A stretch of DNA of 64,000 nucleotides from Pseudonocardia halophobica (GTDB lineage Bacteria > Actinomycetota > Actinomycetes > Mycobacteriales > Pseudonocardiaceae), in the NCBI RefSeq assembly GCF_027922425.1, contig NZ_BSFQ01000033.1:19875-83874 (forward strand), given 5' to 3'. Shown here one piece after another: positions 42,528-50,995 of this stretch. The notes under the pieces are model-generated. The model saw only the letters and a list, made by a program, of their open reading frames with translations. It was not told where the DNA came from and searched no databases. The position numbers and the translations under genes were made by a program. Numbering within the stretch: the stretch's first letter is position 1; each line of letters begins with the position of its first letter.

Positions 42528-42701
42528 ATGAGTGAGCGCGTGCGTGCGCGGCTGCGGCTGCTGCACGACGAGTACGTGTCGGCGGTCAACTCCGCCGTCG
42601 AGGAGGGTCGCGAGGACCTGGTAGAGCGGCTGGTCGCCGACTACCCGGACGCCGCGCTGCGGATCATGGCCGAGCACGACGAGGTCCGGCGCGCCGCCTG
42701 A
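42528..42701 (+). CDS. Small conserved-type hypothetical protein (57 residues)
   Basis: A 57-residue, mostly helical and charged protein (MSERVRARLRLLHDEYVSAVNSA). GAGGAG lies 5-10 nt before ATG 42528, and the composition is that of a real coding sequence. An in-frame upstream ATG at 42447 would add 27 residues but has no ribosome-binding site. No family is recognised; the pattern suggests a soluble two-helix protein. Confidence 0.65.
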   Translation: MSERVRARLRLLHDEYVSAVNSAVEEGREDLVERLVADYPDAALRIMAEHDEVRRAA

Positions 42702-42783
42702 CGCGCCCCGCCCGCCGGTCACGATCATGTGACACGCGGTGGTGTGCGCGCGCCGACGGCCCGGTGATGGCAGGCTCCCCGCC

Positions 42784-43605
42784 GTGCCATCACCTGGAGC
42801 GGCGCCCGCCCCGACCCTCCGCCCGCGGAGCGGACGGGTGGCGGCGCTCCTGTGCCTCCCCTTCTGCCTGCTGCTGGCCTGCGCCCAGCCGGGCGTGAAC
42901 CAGCTGGCCGCGGATCCGGCCGAGCGCACCGCGACGACCTCCGCGGCGGCGCCACCCCCCACGGTGACCCCCTCGGCCGCGCTGGCCGCCCAGAGCACCC
43001 CCCTGCCGACCACACCGAGCCCCACCCCGACGACCTCGGCCCTCCCCACGGACGACGTCCAGGCCGGCCTGACGGCGCGGGAGGTGCCCACCGACGGGAG
43101 CGGGAACCTCGTCGTGGTGCCGGGCTCGACGCCTGCGCCGGGACCGGCCCCGGTCCGCACCCTGAGCGTCGCGGTCGAGGCCGGGCTCCCCGTCGAGCCC
43201 GGGGAGTTCGCGGGCTTCGTGATGACCACCCTGAACGACCCGCGCGGCTGGGGTGCCGGCGGCACCCTCTCCTTCGCGCGCACGGACGGCGAGGCGGCCA
43301 TCCACCTGGTGCTCGCCACCCCGGGCACCACGAACCGGCTCTGCGCCCCGCTGGACACGGCGGGCGAGGTGTCCTGCCGCAACCAGGACCTGGTCGTGCT
43401 CAACTTCCGGCGCTGGGTGGAGGCGACCGCGGAGTACGCCGACAACCCGACGGGCTACCGGCAGTACCTGGTCAACCACGAGGTGGGGCACGCCCTGGGC
43501 CACGGGCACGTCACCTGCCCCGGGCCGGGGCTGCCCGCGCCCGTCATGCAGCAGCAGACCCTCGGCCTGCACGGCTGCACCCAGAACAGCTGGCCGAACC
43601 CGTGA
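42784..43605 (+). CDS. DUF3152-type lipoprotein with metzincin zinc motif
   Basis: A 273-residue exported protein. After a basic N-terminus and the hydrophobic stretch VAALLCLPFCLLLACA comes a lipobox-like LLAC (Cys33), then a Pro/Thr-rich linker to about residue 95. The globular domain (about 110-270) holds NHEVGHALGHGH, an exact HExxHxxGxxH zinc motif of metzincin metallopeptidases, with paired Cys residues nearby. This is the actinobacterial DUF3152 layout. It is probably a surface metallopeptidase of unknown substrate. GTG 42784 is the start. A 13-bp terminator follows its stop. Confidence 0.85.
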   Translation: MPSPGAAPAPTLRPRSGRVAALLCLPFCLLLACAQPGVNQLAADPAERTATTSAAAPPPTVTPSAALAAQSTPLPTTPSPTPTTSALPTDDVQAGLTAREVPTDGSGNLVVVPGSTPAPGPAPVRTLSVAVEAGLPVEPGEFAGFVMTTLNDPRGWGAGGTLSFARTDGEAAIHLVLATPGTTNRLCAPLDTAGEVSCRNQDLVVLNFRRWVEATAEYADNPTGYRQYLVNHEVGHALGHGHVTCPGPGLPAPVMQQQTLGLHGCTQNSWPNP

Positions 43606-43606
43606 C

Positions 43607-43640
43607 GGGCCGGCCGGGGTGCGCGTCCCCCGGCCGGCCC
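43607..43640. terminator. Bidirectional terminator
   Basis: A perfect 13-bp stem (GGGCCGGCCGGGG and complement) with an 8-nt loop lies between the convergent DUF3152 and binding-protein genes and can serve both. Confidence 0.75.
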
Positions 43641-43670
43641 CTCACGCTCCCGCGGTCACGACAGGTGCCG

Positions 43671-45008
43671 TCAGGCCCCCGGGTTCGTCGGGATCCCGTT
43701 CGGCGGGACGGGCGTCTCCCCGGCGGTCTCGTCCTGGATCGGGGCGTCGCCGTTGCTCGTCGTGCGCACCGGCGTGAGTGCCTTCGTGGTCTGGCCGGTG
43801 ACCTGCACGACCTTCACCCCGGACATCCCGCTGTGCTTGTCCGCGGTGAACCGGTAGGGCGCGGCCCACGGGCCCTGGAACTGCGTGCCGCCCTTCTCGA
43901 TCGCCTCGACCAGCCCCTGGCGGGTCGGGTTCGGCCCGGCAGCGAGCATCGCCTGGACGAACGCGTAGCCCTGCGACATGCCGAAGATCCGGAAGTTCGA
44001 CAGGGCGCCGCCGTCGCCGTGCGCCTTCCAGATCGCGTCGAACTGCGCGGTCCACGGGTCCGCAGGGTTGTCCGCCCGCGGCAGGTACTCGTCCGTGATG
44101 ATCCCGTTGAGCAGCGCGTTGTCGGTGACCTGGCCCTGCGAGAACCGGCCCAGCAGCGATCCGACGAGCACGGGGTCGGCGCCGATGTTGCTGTACACCC
44201 ACTGCGGCTTGTAGTTCAGCTTCTGGCCCTGCAGCTGGGTCAGCGCGGTGTAGGAGGGCACGTTGAACCCGATCACGAGGTCGGCGTTCGCGGCCTGCAG
44301 CGCCGACATCTGCGGCCCGATGTCGGTGTTGCCCGGGGTGTAGCGCTCCACCGCCACGATCTGCTTGTCGAGGTACCGGCGGATGCCCCGCTCGGCGTCC
44401 GTGCCGACGTCGTCGTTCTGCAGGAAGAGGCCGACCCGCGCCTGCGGGAAGGTCTTGGCGACGTGGTCGGCGAGGATCTTGGCCTCGACCTCGTAGTCCG
44501 GCTGCCAGCCGAAGGTCATGGGGTGCTTCTGCGGCTGGTCCCACAGCAGCGAGCCGGAGGAGACGAAGAGGTCGGGCACGCCCTCGGTGTTGAGGAAGTC
44601 CACCACGGCGCCGTGGGTCGGGGTGCCGAGGCCGCCGAGGATCGCGAAGACCTGGTCCTGCAGCACCAGCTCGTTGACGACCTGGCTGGTCTGGGTGGGG
44701 TTGTAGGCGTCGTCGCGGAAGACGTAGTCGATCTTCCGGCCGTTGACGCCGCCGTGCGCGTTGACCCAGTCGAAGTAGGCCTTGGTGCCGGTCGGGATCT
44801 CGCTGTAGCCCGGCGCGGCGACCCCGGTGAGCGGGAAGTGCGAGCCCACCTTGATCGAGTCGGCGGTGATGCCGACGGTCGAGCCCTCGCTCTGTCCGCC
44901 GCCGCCCGAGCCGGAGTCGGGCCGCCCGCCCGCCCCGCACCCCGCGAGCGCCAGGACGGCGCCGAGGGCGAGGGCCACCAGCGCCCGCACCCGCCTTGAC
45001 CTGCGCAT
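43671..45008 (-). CDS. Liv-type ABC transporter substrate-binding lipoprotein
   Basis: A 445-residue lipoprotein with lipobox LALAGC (Cys24), a Gly/Ser-rich linker and a type I binding fold of the branched-chain amino acid/amide family: IKVGSHFPLTGVAAPGYSE, DWVNAHGGVNGRKIDYVFRDDAYNPTQT, VFAILGGLGTPTHGAVVDFLNTEGVPDLFVSSG. The real ligand could be an amino acid, amide, urea or aromatic acid. Its ATG overlaps the LivM-type stop (TGATG), and GGAGG lies upstream. It is the last gene of the five-gene importer operon. Confidence 0.93.
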   Translation of the reverse strand: MRRSRRVRALVALALGAVLALAGCGAGGRPDSGSGGGGQSEGSTVGITADSIKVGSHFPLTGVAAPGYSEIPTGTKAYFDWVNAHGGVNGRKIDYVFRDDAYNPTQTSQVVNELVLQDQVFAILGGLGTPTHGAVVDFLNTEGVPDLFVSSGSLLWDQPQKHPMTFGWQPDYEVEAKILADHVAKTFPQARVGLFLQNDDVGTDAERGIRRYLDKQIVAVERYTPGNTDIGPQMSALQAANADLVIGFNVPSYTALTQLQGQKLNYKPQWVYSNIGADPVLVGSLLGRFSQGQVTDNALLNGIITDEYLPRADNPADPWTAQFDAIWKAHGDGGALSNFRIFGMSQGYAFVQAMLAAGPNPTRQGLVEAIEKGGTQFQGPWAAPYRFTADKHSGMSGVKVVQVTGQTTKALTPVRTTSNGDAPIQDETAGETPVPPNGIPTNPGA

Positions 45009-46147
45009 CAGGACCTCCCTGTCCTCTCCTCCGGCGCCTCGGCCGGAGCGGTCGTGCGTGCGTGCCACCGGGCGCGCACGGTCCCCACCACGCCGCCGGG
45101 CGCGAGCAGGATGACGAGGATGAGCACCGCGCCGTAGACGAAGGGCGCCAGCTGCGCGGACTGCACGTCGCTGAGCCCGGCCGAGGCGCCGAGGTTGGTC
45201 ACCGCGGGCGGCAGGAACACCAGCAGCGCGCTGCCCAGCACGGCGCCGAACAGGCTGCCGAGCCCGCCGAGGACCACCGCCGTGAGGAGCGAGATCGACA
45301 GCACGATGGTGAAGCCGGTCGGCGCGGCGAGGCGGACCACGACGCCGAGCACGCCGCCCGCGAGCCCCGCGCACGCGGCGCTCACCGTGAACGCCAGCAC
45401 CCGCACCGGGCTGAGCCGGATGCCGGCCAGCTCGGCCGCGACCTCGTCGTCGCGCACCGCGCGCCAGATCCGGCCGATCCGGCTCGCGGCCAGGTTGGCC
45501 AGGAGCAGGAACGCCACGATCGCGACGGTCCAGCCCACGTAGGCGAGGTACTTGGCGCTGCTGGTCTCGTTGGCGGACAGGAAGTAGACGGCGTCGGCGA
45601 ACCACTCCGGGGCGCGCGGCGACGGGACCGCCAGGCCCTGCTCGCCGCCGAGCGCCTCGTCGAAGTGGATCGCCAGGCCGGGCACCGCCACCGCGAACGC
45701 CAGGGTGGCGCCGGCCAGGTAGGGGCCCTTGAGCCGGGACGCGGCCGCCCCGACGATCACGCCGACCACCGCCGTGACGCCCGCGGCGATCACCAGCACC
45801 ACCAGCAGCGGGATCCCGGCCGGCAGCAGCAGGCCGGCCGTGTAGGCCCCGACGGCCATCAGAGCGCCGTGCCCGAGCGAGATCTGTCCGTTGAGCCCGG
45901 TCAGGACGGTCAGTCCCGCGGCGGCGATCGCGTAGTACGACATGGTCGCGAACTGGGAGTTGCGGAACGGGCCGGTGAGCTCCAGCAGGAGCACGACGAC
46001 GACCAGTGCGACGAGGGCGAGCAGGGCGTGCCGGGCGAAGGTGGCCCGGGGCCGCAGGCGGGCGGCGAGCCCCGCCCAGCGGCCCGGCTCGCGGCCCGAC
46101 CGCGGTGCCGAGCCGGCCTTCTCCGTCGGCCGCACCGGGGTGGCCAT
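45008..46147 (-). CDS. Liv-type ABC permease (LivM-like)
   Basis: A 379-residue permease with a charged N-terminus and about 10 membrane helices. GLTVLTGLNGQISLGHGALMAVGAYTAG is the family hallmark, and VRDDEVAAELAGIRLSPVRVLAFTVSA is the cytoplasmic loop contacting the ATPase. It ends in a soluble tail TAPAEAPEERTGRS. ATG 46147 overlaps the LivH-type stop. It pairs with the LivH-type permease to form the channel. Confidence 0.93.
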   Translation of the reverse strand: MATPVRPTEKAGSAPRSGREPGRWAGLAARLRPRATFARHALLALVALVVVVLLLELTGPFRNSQFATMSYYAIAAAGLTVLTGLNGQISLGHGALMAVGAYTAGLLLPAGIPLLVVLVIAAGVTAVVGVIVGAAASRLKGPYLAGATLAFAVAVPGLAIHFDEALGGEQGLAVPSPRAPEWFADAVYFLSANETSSAKYLAYVGWTVAIVAFLLLANLAASRIGRIWRAVRDDEVAAELAGIRLSPVRVLAFTVSAACAGLAGGVLGVVVRLAAPTGFTIVLSISLLTAVVLGGLGSLFGAVLGSALLVFLPPAVTNLGASAGLSDVQSAQLAPFVYGAVLILVILLAPGGVVGTVRARWHARTTAPAEAPEERTGRS

Positions 46148-47025
46148 CAGACCCTCCGCGCCGCGGTGCGGGCGAACAGGCCCTGCGGCCGGACCAGCAG
46201 CACCGCCACCAGCACGGCCAGCGCGGCCAGCGGCACGAGGTCGGCGCCCACGTAGCCCGTGACCAGCGCGAGGATCACGCCCATCGCCAGCCCGCCGACG
46301 ACGGCGCCGCCGGGGGAGTCGAGCCCGCCCAGCACGGCGGCCACGAACCCGTTGACGATCACGGTGTCCATGTACGCCGGCCACACCAGGCTGCCGCTCG
46401 CGATCAGCACGCCCGCCAGCGAGCCGACCAGCGCGGCCAGCGCCCAGCCGAGGGTGAGCATCCGCCCGACCGGCACGCCGAGCAGCCGGGCGACCTCGCC
46501 GTCGAACGCCGAGGCGCGCATCCGCAGGCCGACGTCGGTGAAGCGGAACAGCGCGACCAGGCCCAGCAGCACCACGGCGACCGCGCCGATCGTGATCAGC
46601 ATGCTCGGGGTGAGCGCGACCGTCACGCCGCCGACCGAGAAGCCCTCGAGCCCGGCCGGGGCGGGGAAGGACCGGAACTGGGCGCCGAAGAGGATCGACG
46701 CGAGCGCCTGCAGCGCCACGAACAGGCCGAGGGTCACGATCACCGCGCCCAGCTCGTTGTGCGGCCCGACCCGGCGCACCACCACGCGCTCGACGCCGGC
46801 GCCCAGTACCAGGCCGCAGGCGAGGGCCACGAGCAGCCCGACCCACCAGCTCCCGGTCGACTCGACGACCAGCAGCGCGAGGTAGGTGGTGAAGGCGGCC
46901 ATCGCGCCCTGGGCGAAGTTCACCACCCGGGTCGCCCGCCAGATCAGCACCAGGGCCAGCGCGAACGCGGCGTACACCGCGCCCTGGCCCAGGCCGGTGA
47001 GCAGGGTGTTCACGAACTGCAGCAC
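46147..47025 (-). CDS. Liv-type ABC permease (LivH-like)
   Basis: A 292-residue permease with about eight membrane helices. Its N-terminus TLLTGLGQGAVYAAFALALVLIWRATRVVNFAQG and the motif MRASAFDGEVARLLGVPVGRM are typical of LivH. GTG 47025 has a GGAGGAG ribosome-binding site. Together with LivM it translocates the solute delivered by the lipoprotein. Confidence 0.93.
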   Translation of the reverse strand: MLQFVNTLLTGLGQGAVYAAFALALVLIWRATRVVNFAQGAMAAFTTYLALLVVESTGSWWVGLLVALACGLVLGAGVERVVVRRVGPHNELGAVIVTLGLFVALQALASILFGAQFRSFPAPAGLEGFSVGGVTVALTPSMLITIGAVAVVLLGLVALFRFTDVGLRMRASAFDGEVARLLGVPVGRMLTLGWALAALVGSLAGVLIASGSLVWPAYMDTVIVNGFVAAVLGGLDSPGGAVVGGLAMGVILALVTGYVGADLVPLAALAVLVAVLLVRPQGLFARTAARRV

Positions 47026-47059
47026 GGGTCTCCTCCCGTCGTGCGGGTCGGCGGCGTGG

Positions 47060-47791
47060 TCAGAAGCCCAGGTAGGCGTGCCGGAGGGCGTCGTCGGCGG
47101 CGAGCTCGGCGGCCGGGGCGCTCGCCACCACCCGGCCGAGGTTCAGCACCACCCCGACGTCGGCCACCGACAGGGCGCTGCGGGCGTTCTGCTCGACGAG
47201 CAGCACCGCGAGCCGGGACCCCTCGACCCGCTCGCGGAGCAGTTCGAAGATCTGGGAGACGACCCGCGGGGCGAGGCCCAGCGAGGGCTCGTCGAGCAGC
47301 AGGACGTCGGGGCCGCAGGCCAGGGCGCGGCCGATCACCAGCATCTGGCGTTCGCCGCCGGAGAGGGTGTGGGCGTCCCGGCGGCGGCGCTCGGCCAGCG
47401 GCGGGAACATCGTGTAGACGTCGTCGATCGCGGTGTCGGCGCGCCCGCGGGCCTTGCCCAGCAGCGCGCCGAGCCGCAGGTTCTCCTCCACGGTGAGCTC
47501 GGTGATCACGCCGCGGCCCTCGGGGACGTGCGCGATCCCGGCGCGGGCGATCTTCTCCGGCGCCGCCCCGGTGAGGTCGACGTCGCCGGCGTGCACGCTC
47601 CCGGACCGGGCGGGGACCAGGCCGGAGACCGTGCGCAGCAACGTGGTCTTGCCCGCGCCGTTCGCCCCGAGCACGGCGGTGATGTGGCCCGGCTCGGCGG
47701 CGACGTCGACGCCGTCGAGCGCGGTGACGGGGCCGTACCCGGCGGTCAGTCCGGTGACCCGCAGGGCGGCGGTGGTGGCCGGCGCGCTCAC
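47060..47791 (-). CDS. Liv-type ABC ATPase (LivF-like)
   Basis: A 243-residue ATPase with Walker A LGANGAGKTT, signature LSGGERQM, Walker B VLLLDEP and the LivF-type EGRGVITELTVEENLRLGA block. GTG 47791 overlaps the stop of the LivG-like gene by 4 bp. It forms the heterodimeric motor with the LivG-like subunit. Confidence 0.94.
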   Translation of the reverse strand: MSAPATTAALRVTGLTAGYGPVTALDGVDVAAEPGHITAVLGANGAGKTTLLRTVSGLVPARSGSVHAGDVDLTGAAPEKIARAGIAHVPEGRGVITELTVEENLRLGALLGKARGRADTAIDDVYTMFPPLAERRRRDAHTLSGGERQMLVIGRALACGPDVLLLDEPSLGLAPRVVSQIFELLRERVEGSRLAVLLVEQNARSALSVADVGVVLNLGRVVASAPAAELAADDALRHAYLGF

Positions 47792-48618
47792 CGGTGGGCC
47801 TCCTCGCCGAGGTAGGCCGCGACGACGGCGGGATCGTCGCGGACGTCGTCGGGCGGGCCCTCCGCGACCACCTTCCCGAAGTCCAGCACCGTGATCCGGT
47901 CGCAGACGCTCATCACCAGGTCCATGTGGTGCTCCACCAGCACCACGGCCATCCGGTCCGCCAGGCCGCGCAACAGGTCGCCCAGCTCGTCCATCTCGTC
48001 GCCACCCAGCCCGCTCGCCGGCTCGTCGAGCAGCAGCAGCTCGGGCTCGGCGACCAGCGCCCGGGCCAGCGCGACCCGCTTCTGGACGGGGTACGGCAGG
48101 CTGCCGGGCAGCTGGTCGGCGTGGTGCGCCGCGCCCAGCTCGCCGAGCGCGGCGAGGGCCCGCTCGCGCAGCGCCCGTTCGTCGCGGTCCGAGCGGCGCA
48201 GGGCCAGCAGGCCGGAGAGGAACCCGGCGCGGCGGTGCCGGTCGGCCCCGACCATGACGTTCTCGGCCACGGTGAGCCCGCGGAAGAGCCCGACGCCCTG
48301 CAGCGTGCGCGCGATCCCCATGCCGGCCAGCTGGTGCGGGCGCAGCCGGCGGACCGCGGCGCCGTGCCAGCGCAGGGTGCCGGAGTCCGGCCGCACGAAG
48401 CCGCAGCAGACGTTGAACAGGGTGGTCTTGCCCGCGCCGTTGGGGCCGATCACGCCGTGCACACCGCGGGGTGGCACGGCGAGCGAGACCTGGTCCAGGG
48501 CGACCAGTCCGCCGAACCGCACCGAGACGTCGTCGACGGCGAAGAGGACGTCGTCGCCGCCGCTCCCCGCGACGGGGGAACCGGGACCGGGGGCGGGATC
48601 GGCGGGCGGTGCGGTCAC
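47788..48618 (-). CDS. Liv-type ABC ATPase (LivG-like) with altered signature motif
   Basis: A 276-residue ATPase, first gene of the operon. Walker A GPNGAGKTT, Walker B LLLLDEP and the LivG inserts GIARTLQGVGLFRGLTVAENVMVG are present. The ABC signature region reads SLPYPVQKRVALARAL, with Pro where LivG proteins I know have Gly (LxYGxQ), so this half of the composite ATP site may be weakened. GTG 48618 has GGGAGG about 9 nt upstream; the first 35 residues are Pro/Gly-rich. It is divergent from the PucR-type gene across a 219-bp region with several hairpins. Confidence 0.91.
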   Translation of the reverse strand: MTAPPADPAPGPGSPVAGSGGDDVLFAVDDVSVRFGGLVALDQVSLAVPPRGVHGVIGPNGAGKTTLFNVCCGFVRPDSGTLRWHGAAVRRLRPHQLAGMGIARTLQGVGLFRGLTVAENVMVGADRHRRAGFLSGLLALRRSDRDERALRERALAALGELGAAHHADQLPGSLPYPVQKRVALARALVAEPELLLLDEPASGLGGDEMDELGDLLRGLADRMAVVLVEHHMDLVMSVCDRITVLDFGKVVAEGPPDDVRDDPAVVAAYLGEEAHR

Positions 48619-48685
48619 GGGCGGGCCTCCCGGGCTGCGACGGCGGTGTCGGGCGGGGTGCATGGCGGGACGGGCACCCGGTTAC

Positions 48686-48784
48686 CCGAAGTGAGGGGGA
48701 TCACTCGGACGGGGCTCCAGATTGGGCGCCGCGACCAGCGAAGGCCATGGGCGCGGCGCCCAGGATCCGTGTCCGGATCCTGGG
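48686..48784. promoter_or_regulatory. Cluster of inverted repeats in the liv-pucR divergent region
   Basis: Three inverted repeats occur in 100 bp. First, CCGAAGTGA/TCACTCGG at 48686-48708 with one bulged base. Second, TGGGCGCCGCG/CGCGGCGCCCA at 48723-48762 with an 18-nt loop. Third, CCCAGGATCCG/CGGATCCTGGG at 48759-48784 with a 4-nt loop. The last two share 48759-48762, so in RNA they cannot both form fully. They could be operators for PucR or a leader switch. Confidence 0.6.
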
Positions 48785-48825
48785 CGGAACGCCCGAATGG
48801 GTGGACGACCCGTTGTGACCTGTTG

Positions 48826-48831
48826 CACAGT
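48826..48831 (+). promoter_or_regulatory. -10-like hexamer for a leaderless PucR mRNA
   Basis: CACAGT lies exactly 6 nt before GTG 48838 and there is no Shine-Dalgarno sequence. Confidence 0.35.
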
Positions 48832-48837
48832 GGCCGG

Positions 48838-50178
48838 GTGCGTCCCGTCGACGAGGAGCGGCGCGCCCCGGGCCGCCGCGCCGACGACCCCGGGGCACAC
48901 CGGCACGGGACCGAACGCCACCGGACCGCCCGGGACCTCGACGAGGCCGCCGACGAGGCGTTGCGCGTGCTGGGCGCCGCCCTGTTCGACGAGCTCGACG
49001 CCCTCGCCGACCGGCTGGCCCTGAGCGTCCTGCGGCACGAGCGCTGCTACCTGGAGCTCGACCTGGTCGACGAGCTGCGCCAGGCCTGCCGGGTGAACCT
49101 GTTGCGCGGCATCGAGGTGCTGGCCGACGCGGTGCCCGACGGCGTCGACCCCGGCGACACCACGCGGGAGACCGGGCGGCAGCGGGCGCGGCAGGGCGTC
49201 CCGCTCGAGGCCGTGCTGCACGCCTACCGGCTCGGCTGCCGCATCCTCTGGGATGCGCTGCGCACGGCCTCGCGGACCCGGTTCGACGGCGCCTACGACG
49301 CCGGCCTGCTCGACGCGGCCGGGTTCGTGCTGCGCACCAACGACGGCAGCTCCGCGCTGCTCGTCGACGCGTACCGCCACGAGGAGCACCGGATGCGCGG
49401 CCGGGACCTCGGCCGCCGGCGCGCCACGCTCGACGCGCTGCTGGCCGGGCGGGGCCGCGATCCCGGGTTCGCGCGCGACGCCGCGGCGATCCTCGGGCTG
49501 CCGTCCGGCGGACCGGTCCTGTGCGTGGTCGGCGGGATCGACCGGGCCGGCTGCGACCCCCTGCGGGACCCGCACGAGACCCTGGCCGCGCACCGGATCG
49601 CCTCGTTCTGGATGCTCCGGGAGGACGAGCTGGTGGGGCTGGTCGCGCCGTCGGCGCGGCGGGCGGGGGAGGTGCCGCGGATCCTGGAGGCGCAGGTCGC
49701 CGGCCGGGTGGGGCTGTCCGCGGCCGTCGCGGACCTCGGCGCGGCCGACGCGGCCTACCGGATGGCCCGGACCGCGCTGCGCACGCTGGCCGGGCCGGGC
49801 CTGGCGGTGCTCGACGACCGGCTGCCCGAAGCGCTGCTCGCCGACAGCCCCGAACTGCTGCCGCGGGTCCTCGACGCCGGGCTCGGCGGACTGCCGGCGC
49901 TGCCCGAGGCCGACCGCGCGGTCCTGCTGGAGACGCTGGAGGCGCTGCTCGCGCACGGCGGCTCGCCCACGCACGCGGCGCAGGCGCTGTTCTGCCACCG
50001 CAACACCGTGATCTACCGGATGCGCAGGATCGAGGCCGTGACGGGGCGGCGGATCTCCGAGCCGCGCGACCGGCTGCTGCTCAGCCTGGGGGTGATGGCG
50101 GCCCGGACCGCCGGTGCCGCCGCCCCGGACGCGCCCGCCCCCGGCGCCGACCAGGACGGGGACACCCGCGGGAGGTGA
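48838..50178 (+). CDS. PucR-family transcriptional regulator
   Basis: A 446-residue regulator. Residues 40-190 are a helical RsbRD-like N-terminal domain (LDELADRLALSVLRHERCYLELDLVDELRQACRVN has this pattern), the middle a GGDEF-like/CdaR-type region, and the C-terminus a PucR helix-turn-helix (THAAQALFCHRNTVIYRMRRIEAVTGRR). PucR/CdaR regulators often control nitrogen, purine or aromatic catabolism. It is divergent from the Liv-type importer operon and likely controls it. GTG 48838 is the start; it is the only in-frame one near the family N-terminus. Confidence 0.91.
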   Translation: MRPVDEERRAPGRRADDPGAHRHGTERHRTARDLDEAADEALRVLGAALFDELDALADRLALSVLRHERCYLELDLVDELRQACRVNLLRGIEVLADAVPDGVDPGDTTRETGRQRARQGVPLEAVLHAYRLGCRILWDALRTASRTRFDGAYDAGLLDAAGFVLRTNDGSSALLVDAYRHEEHRMRGRDLGRRRATLDALLAGRGRDPGFARDAAAILGLPSGGPVLCVVGGIDRAGCDPLRDPHETLAAHRIASFWMLREDELVGLVAPSARRAGEVPRILEAQVAGRVGLSAAVADLGAADAAYRMARTALRTLAGPGLAVLDDRLPEALLADSPELLPRVLDAGLGGLPALPEADRAVLLETLEALLAHGGSPTHAAQALFCHRNTVIYRMRRIEAVTGRRISEPRDRLLLSLGVMAARTAGAAAPDAPAPGADQDGDTRGR

Positions 50179-50242
50179 GGCGTTCACCCGGGCGCCGCCC
50201 GCCGTCCGCCCACCGCTCACCCGGGCGCGATGGAGTGCTCCG

Positions 50243-50995
50243 ATGCGGTTGGCGGTCCTCGACCTGGTGGGCACCACGATCGTCGACGGCGGCCTGGTCC
50301 TCGACGCGGTCCGGCGCGGCCTCGTGTCGGTCGGCGTGCCGGTCGTCGGCCCGCGGTTCCCGGCCCTGCAGCGGCAGGCCCGAGCGACCACCGACCGCCC
50401 GGTCCTGCGGGTCTTCGCCGACCTGCTCGACGGCGACCTGCGGCGGGCGCGGCTCGCGGCCGACGCCTACGAGGCCCACCTGCGGGACGCGGCGGCGCAG
50501 GGCCGGGTGCGGGAGGTGCCGGGGGCGGGGGCGGCGATCGCCGCACTGCGCGAGGCCGGCACCACGGTGGCGCTGGCGGGCGGGGTCCGTGCCGAGACGC
50601 GGGACGTGCTGGTCGCCCGCGCGGGCCTGGCCGCCGACCTGCTGTTCGCGCCGGCGGGCAGCCGCGGGCGCGGGTCGCCCGAGCCGGACCTGGTGCTGGC
50701 CGCCGCGAAGGCGGCCGACGCCGAGCCCGCGGACTGCGTGGTCGTGGCGGACTCGACCGCCGGGATGACCGCCGCGGCGCGGGCGGGCGCCGGGCTGGCG
50801 CTGGGGGTGCAGAGCGGGGCGCACACGCCCGCGCGGCTGCGGGCGGCCGGAGCCCACGACGTCCTCGGGTCGGTCGTGGAGCTCCCGGCGCGGCTCGGCC
50901 TACCCCAGCCGCCGGCGGCCCGGCGGCGGGGTGCGGGGCCGGACGGTCAGCTGGTCTCCTCGGACTCGCTGACCGCGGGCGGGGTGATCCCGTAG
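50243..50995 (+). CDS. HAD-superfamily hydrolase, phosphonatase-like
   Basis: A 250-residue HAD protein. Motif I LAVLDLVGTTIVDGG has the D-x-x-G-T form of phosphonoacetaldehyde hydrolase and phosphonatase-like enzymes, where Gly replaces the second Asp. Motif II is VALAGGVRAE, the motif III/IV region SPEPDLVLAAAKAA and CVVVADSTAGMTAA. It may cleave a C-P bond or act as a phosphatase. ATG 50243 has GGAG 7-10 nt upstream. The coding region runs 49 bp into the convergent flavin reductase gene. It follows the PucR gene by 64 bp. Confidence 0.86.
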   Translation: MRLAVLDLVGTTIVDGGLVLDAVRRGLVSVGVPVVGPRFPALQRQARATTDRPVLRVFADLLDGDLRRARLAADAYEAHLRDAAAQGRVREVPGAGAAIAALREAGTTVALAGGVRAETRDVLVARAGLAADLLFAPAGSRGRGSPEPDLVLAAAKAADAEPADCVVVADSTAGMTAAARAGAGLALGVQSGAHTPARLRAAGAHDVLGSVVELPARLGLPQPPAARRRGAGPDGQLVSSDSLTAGGVIP

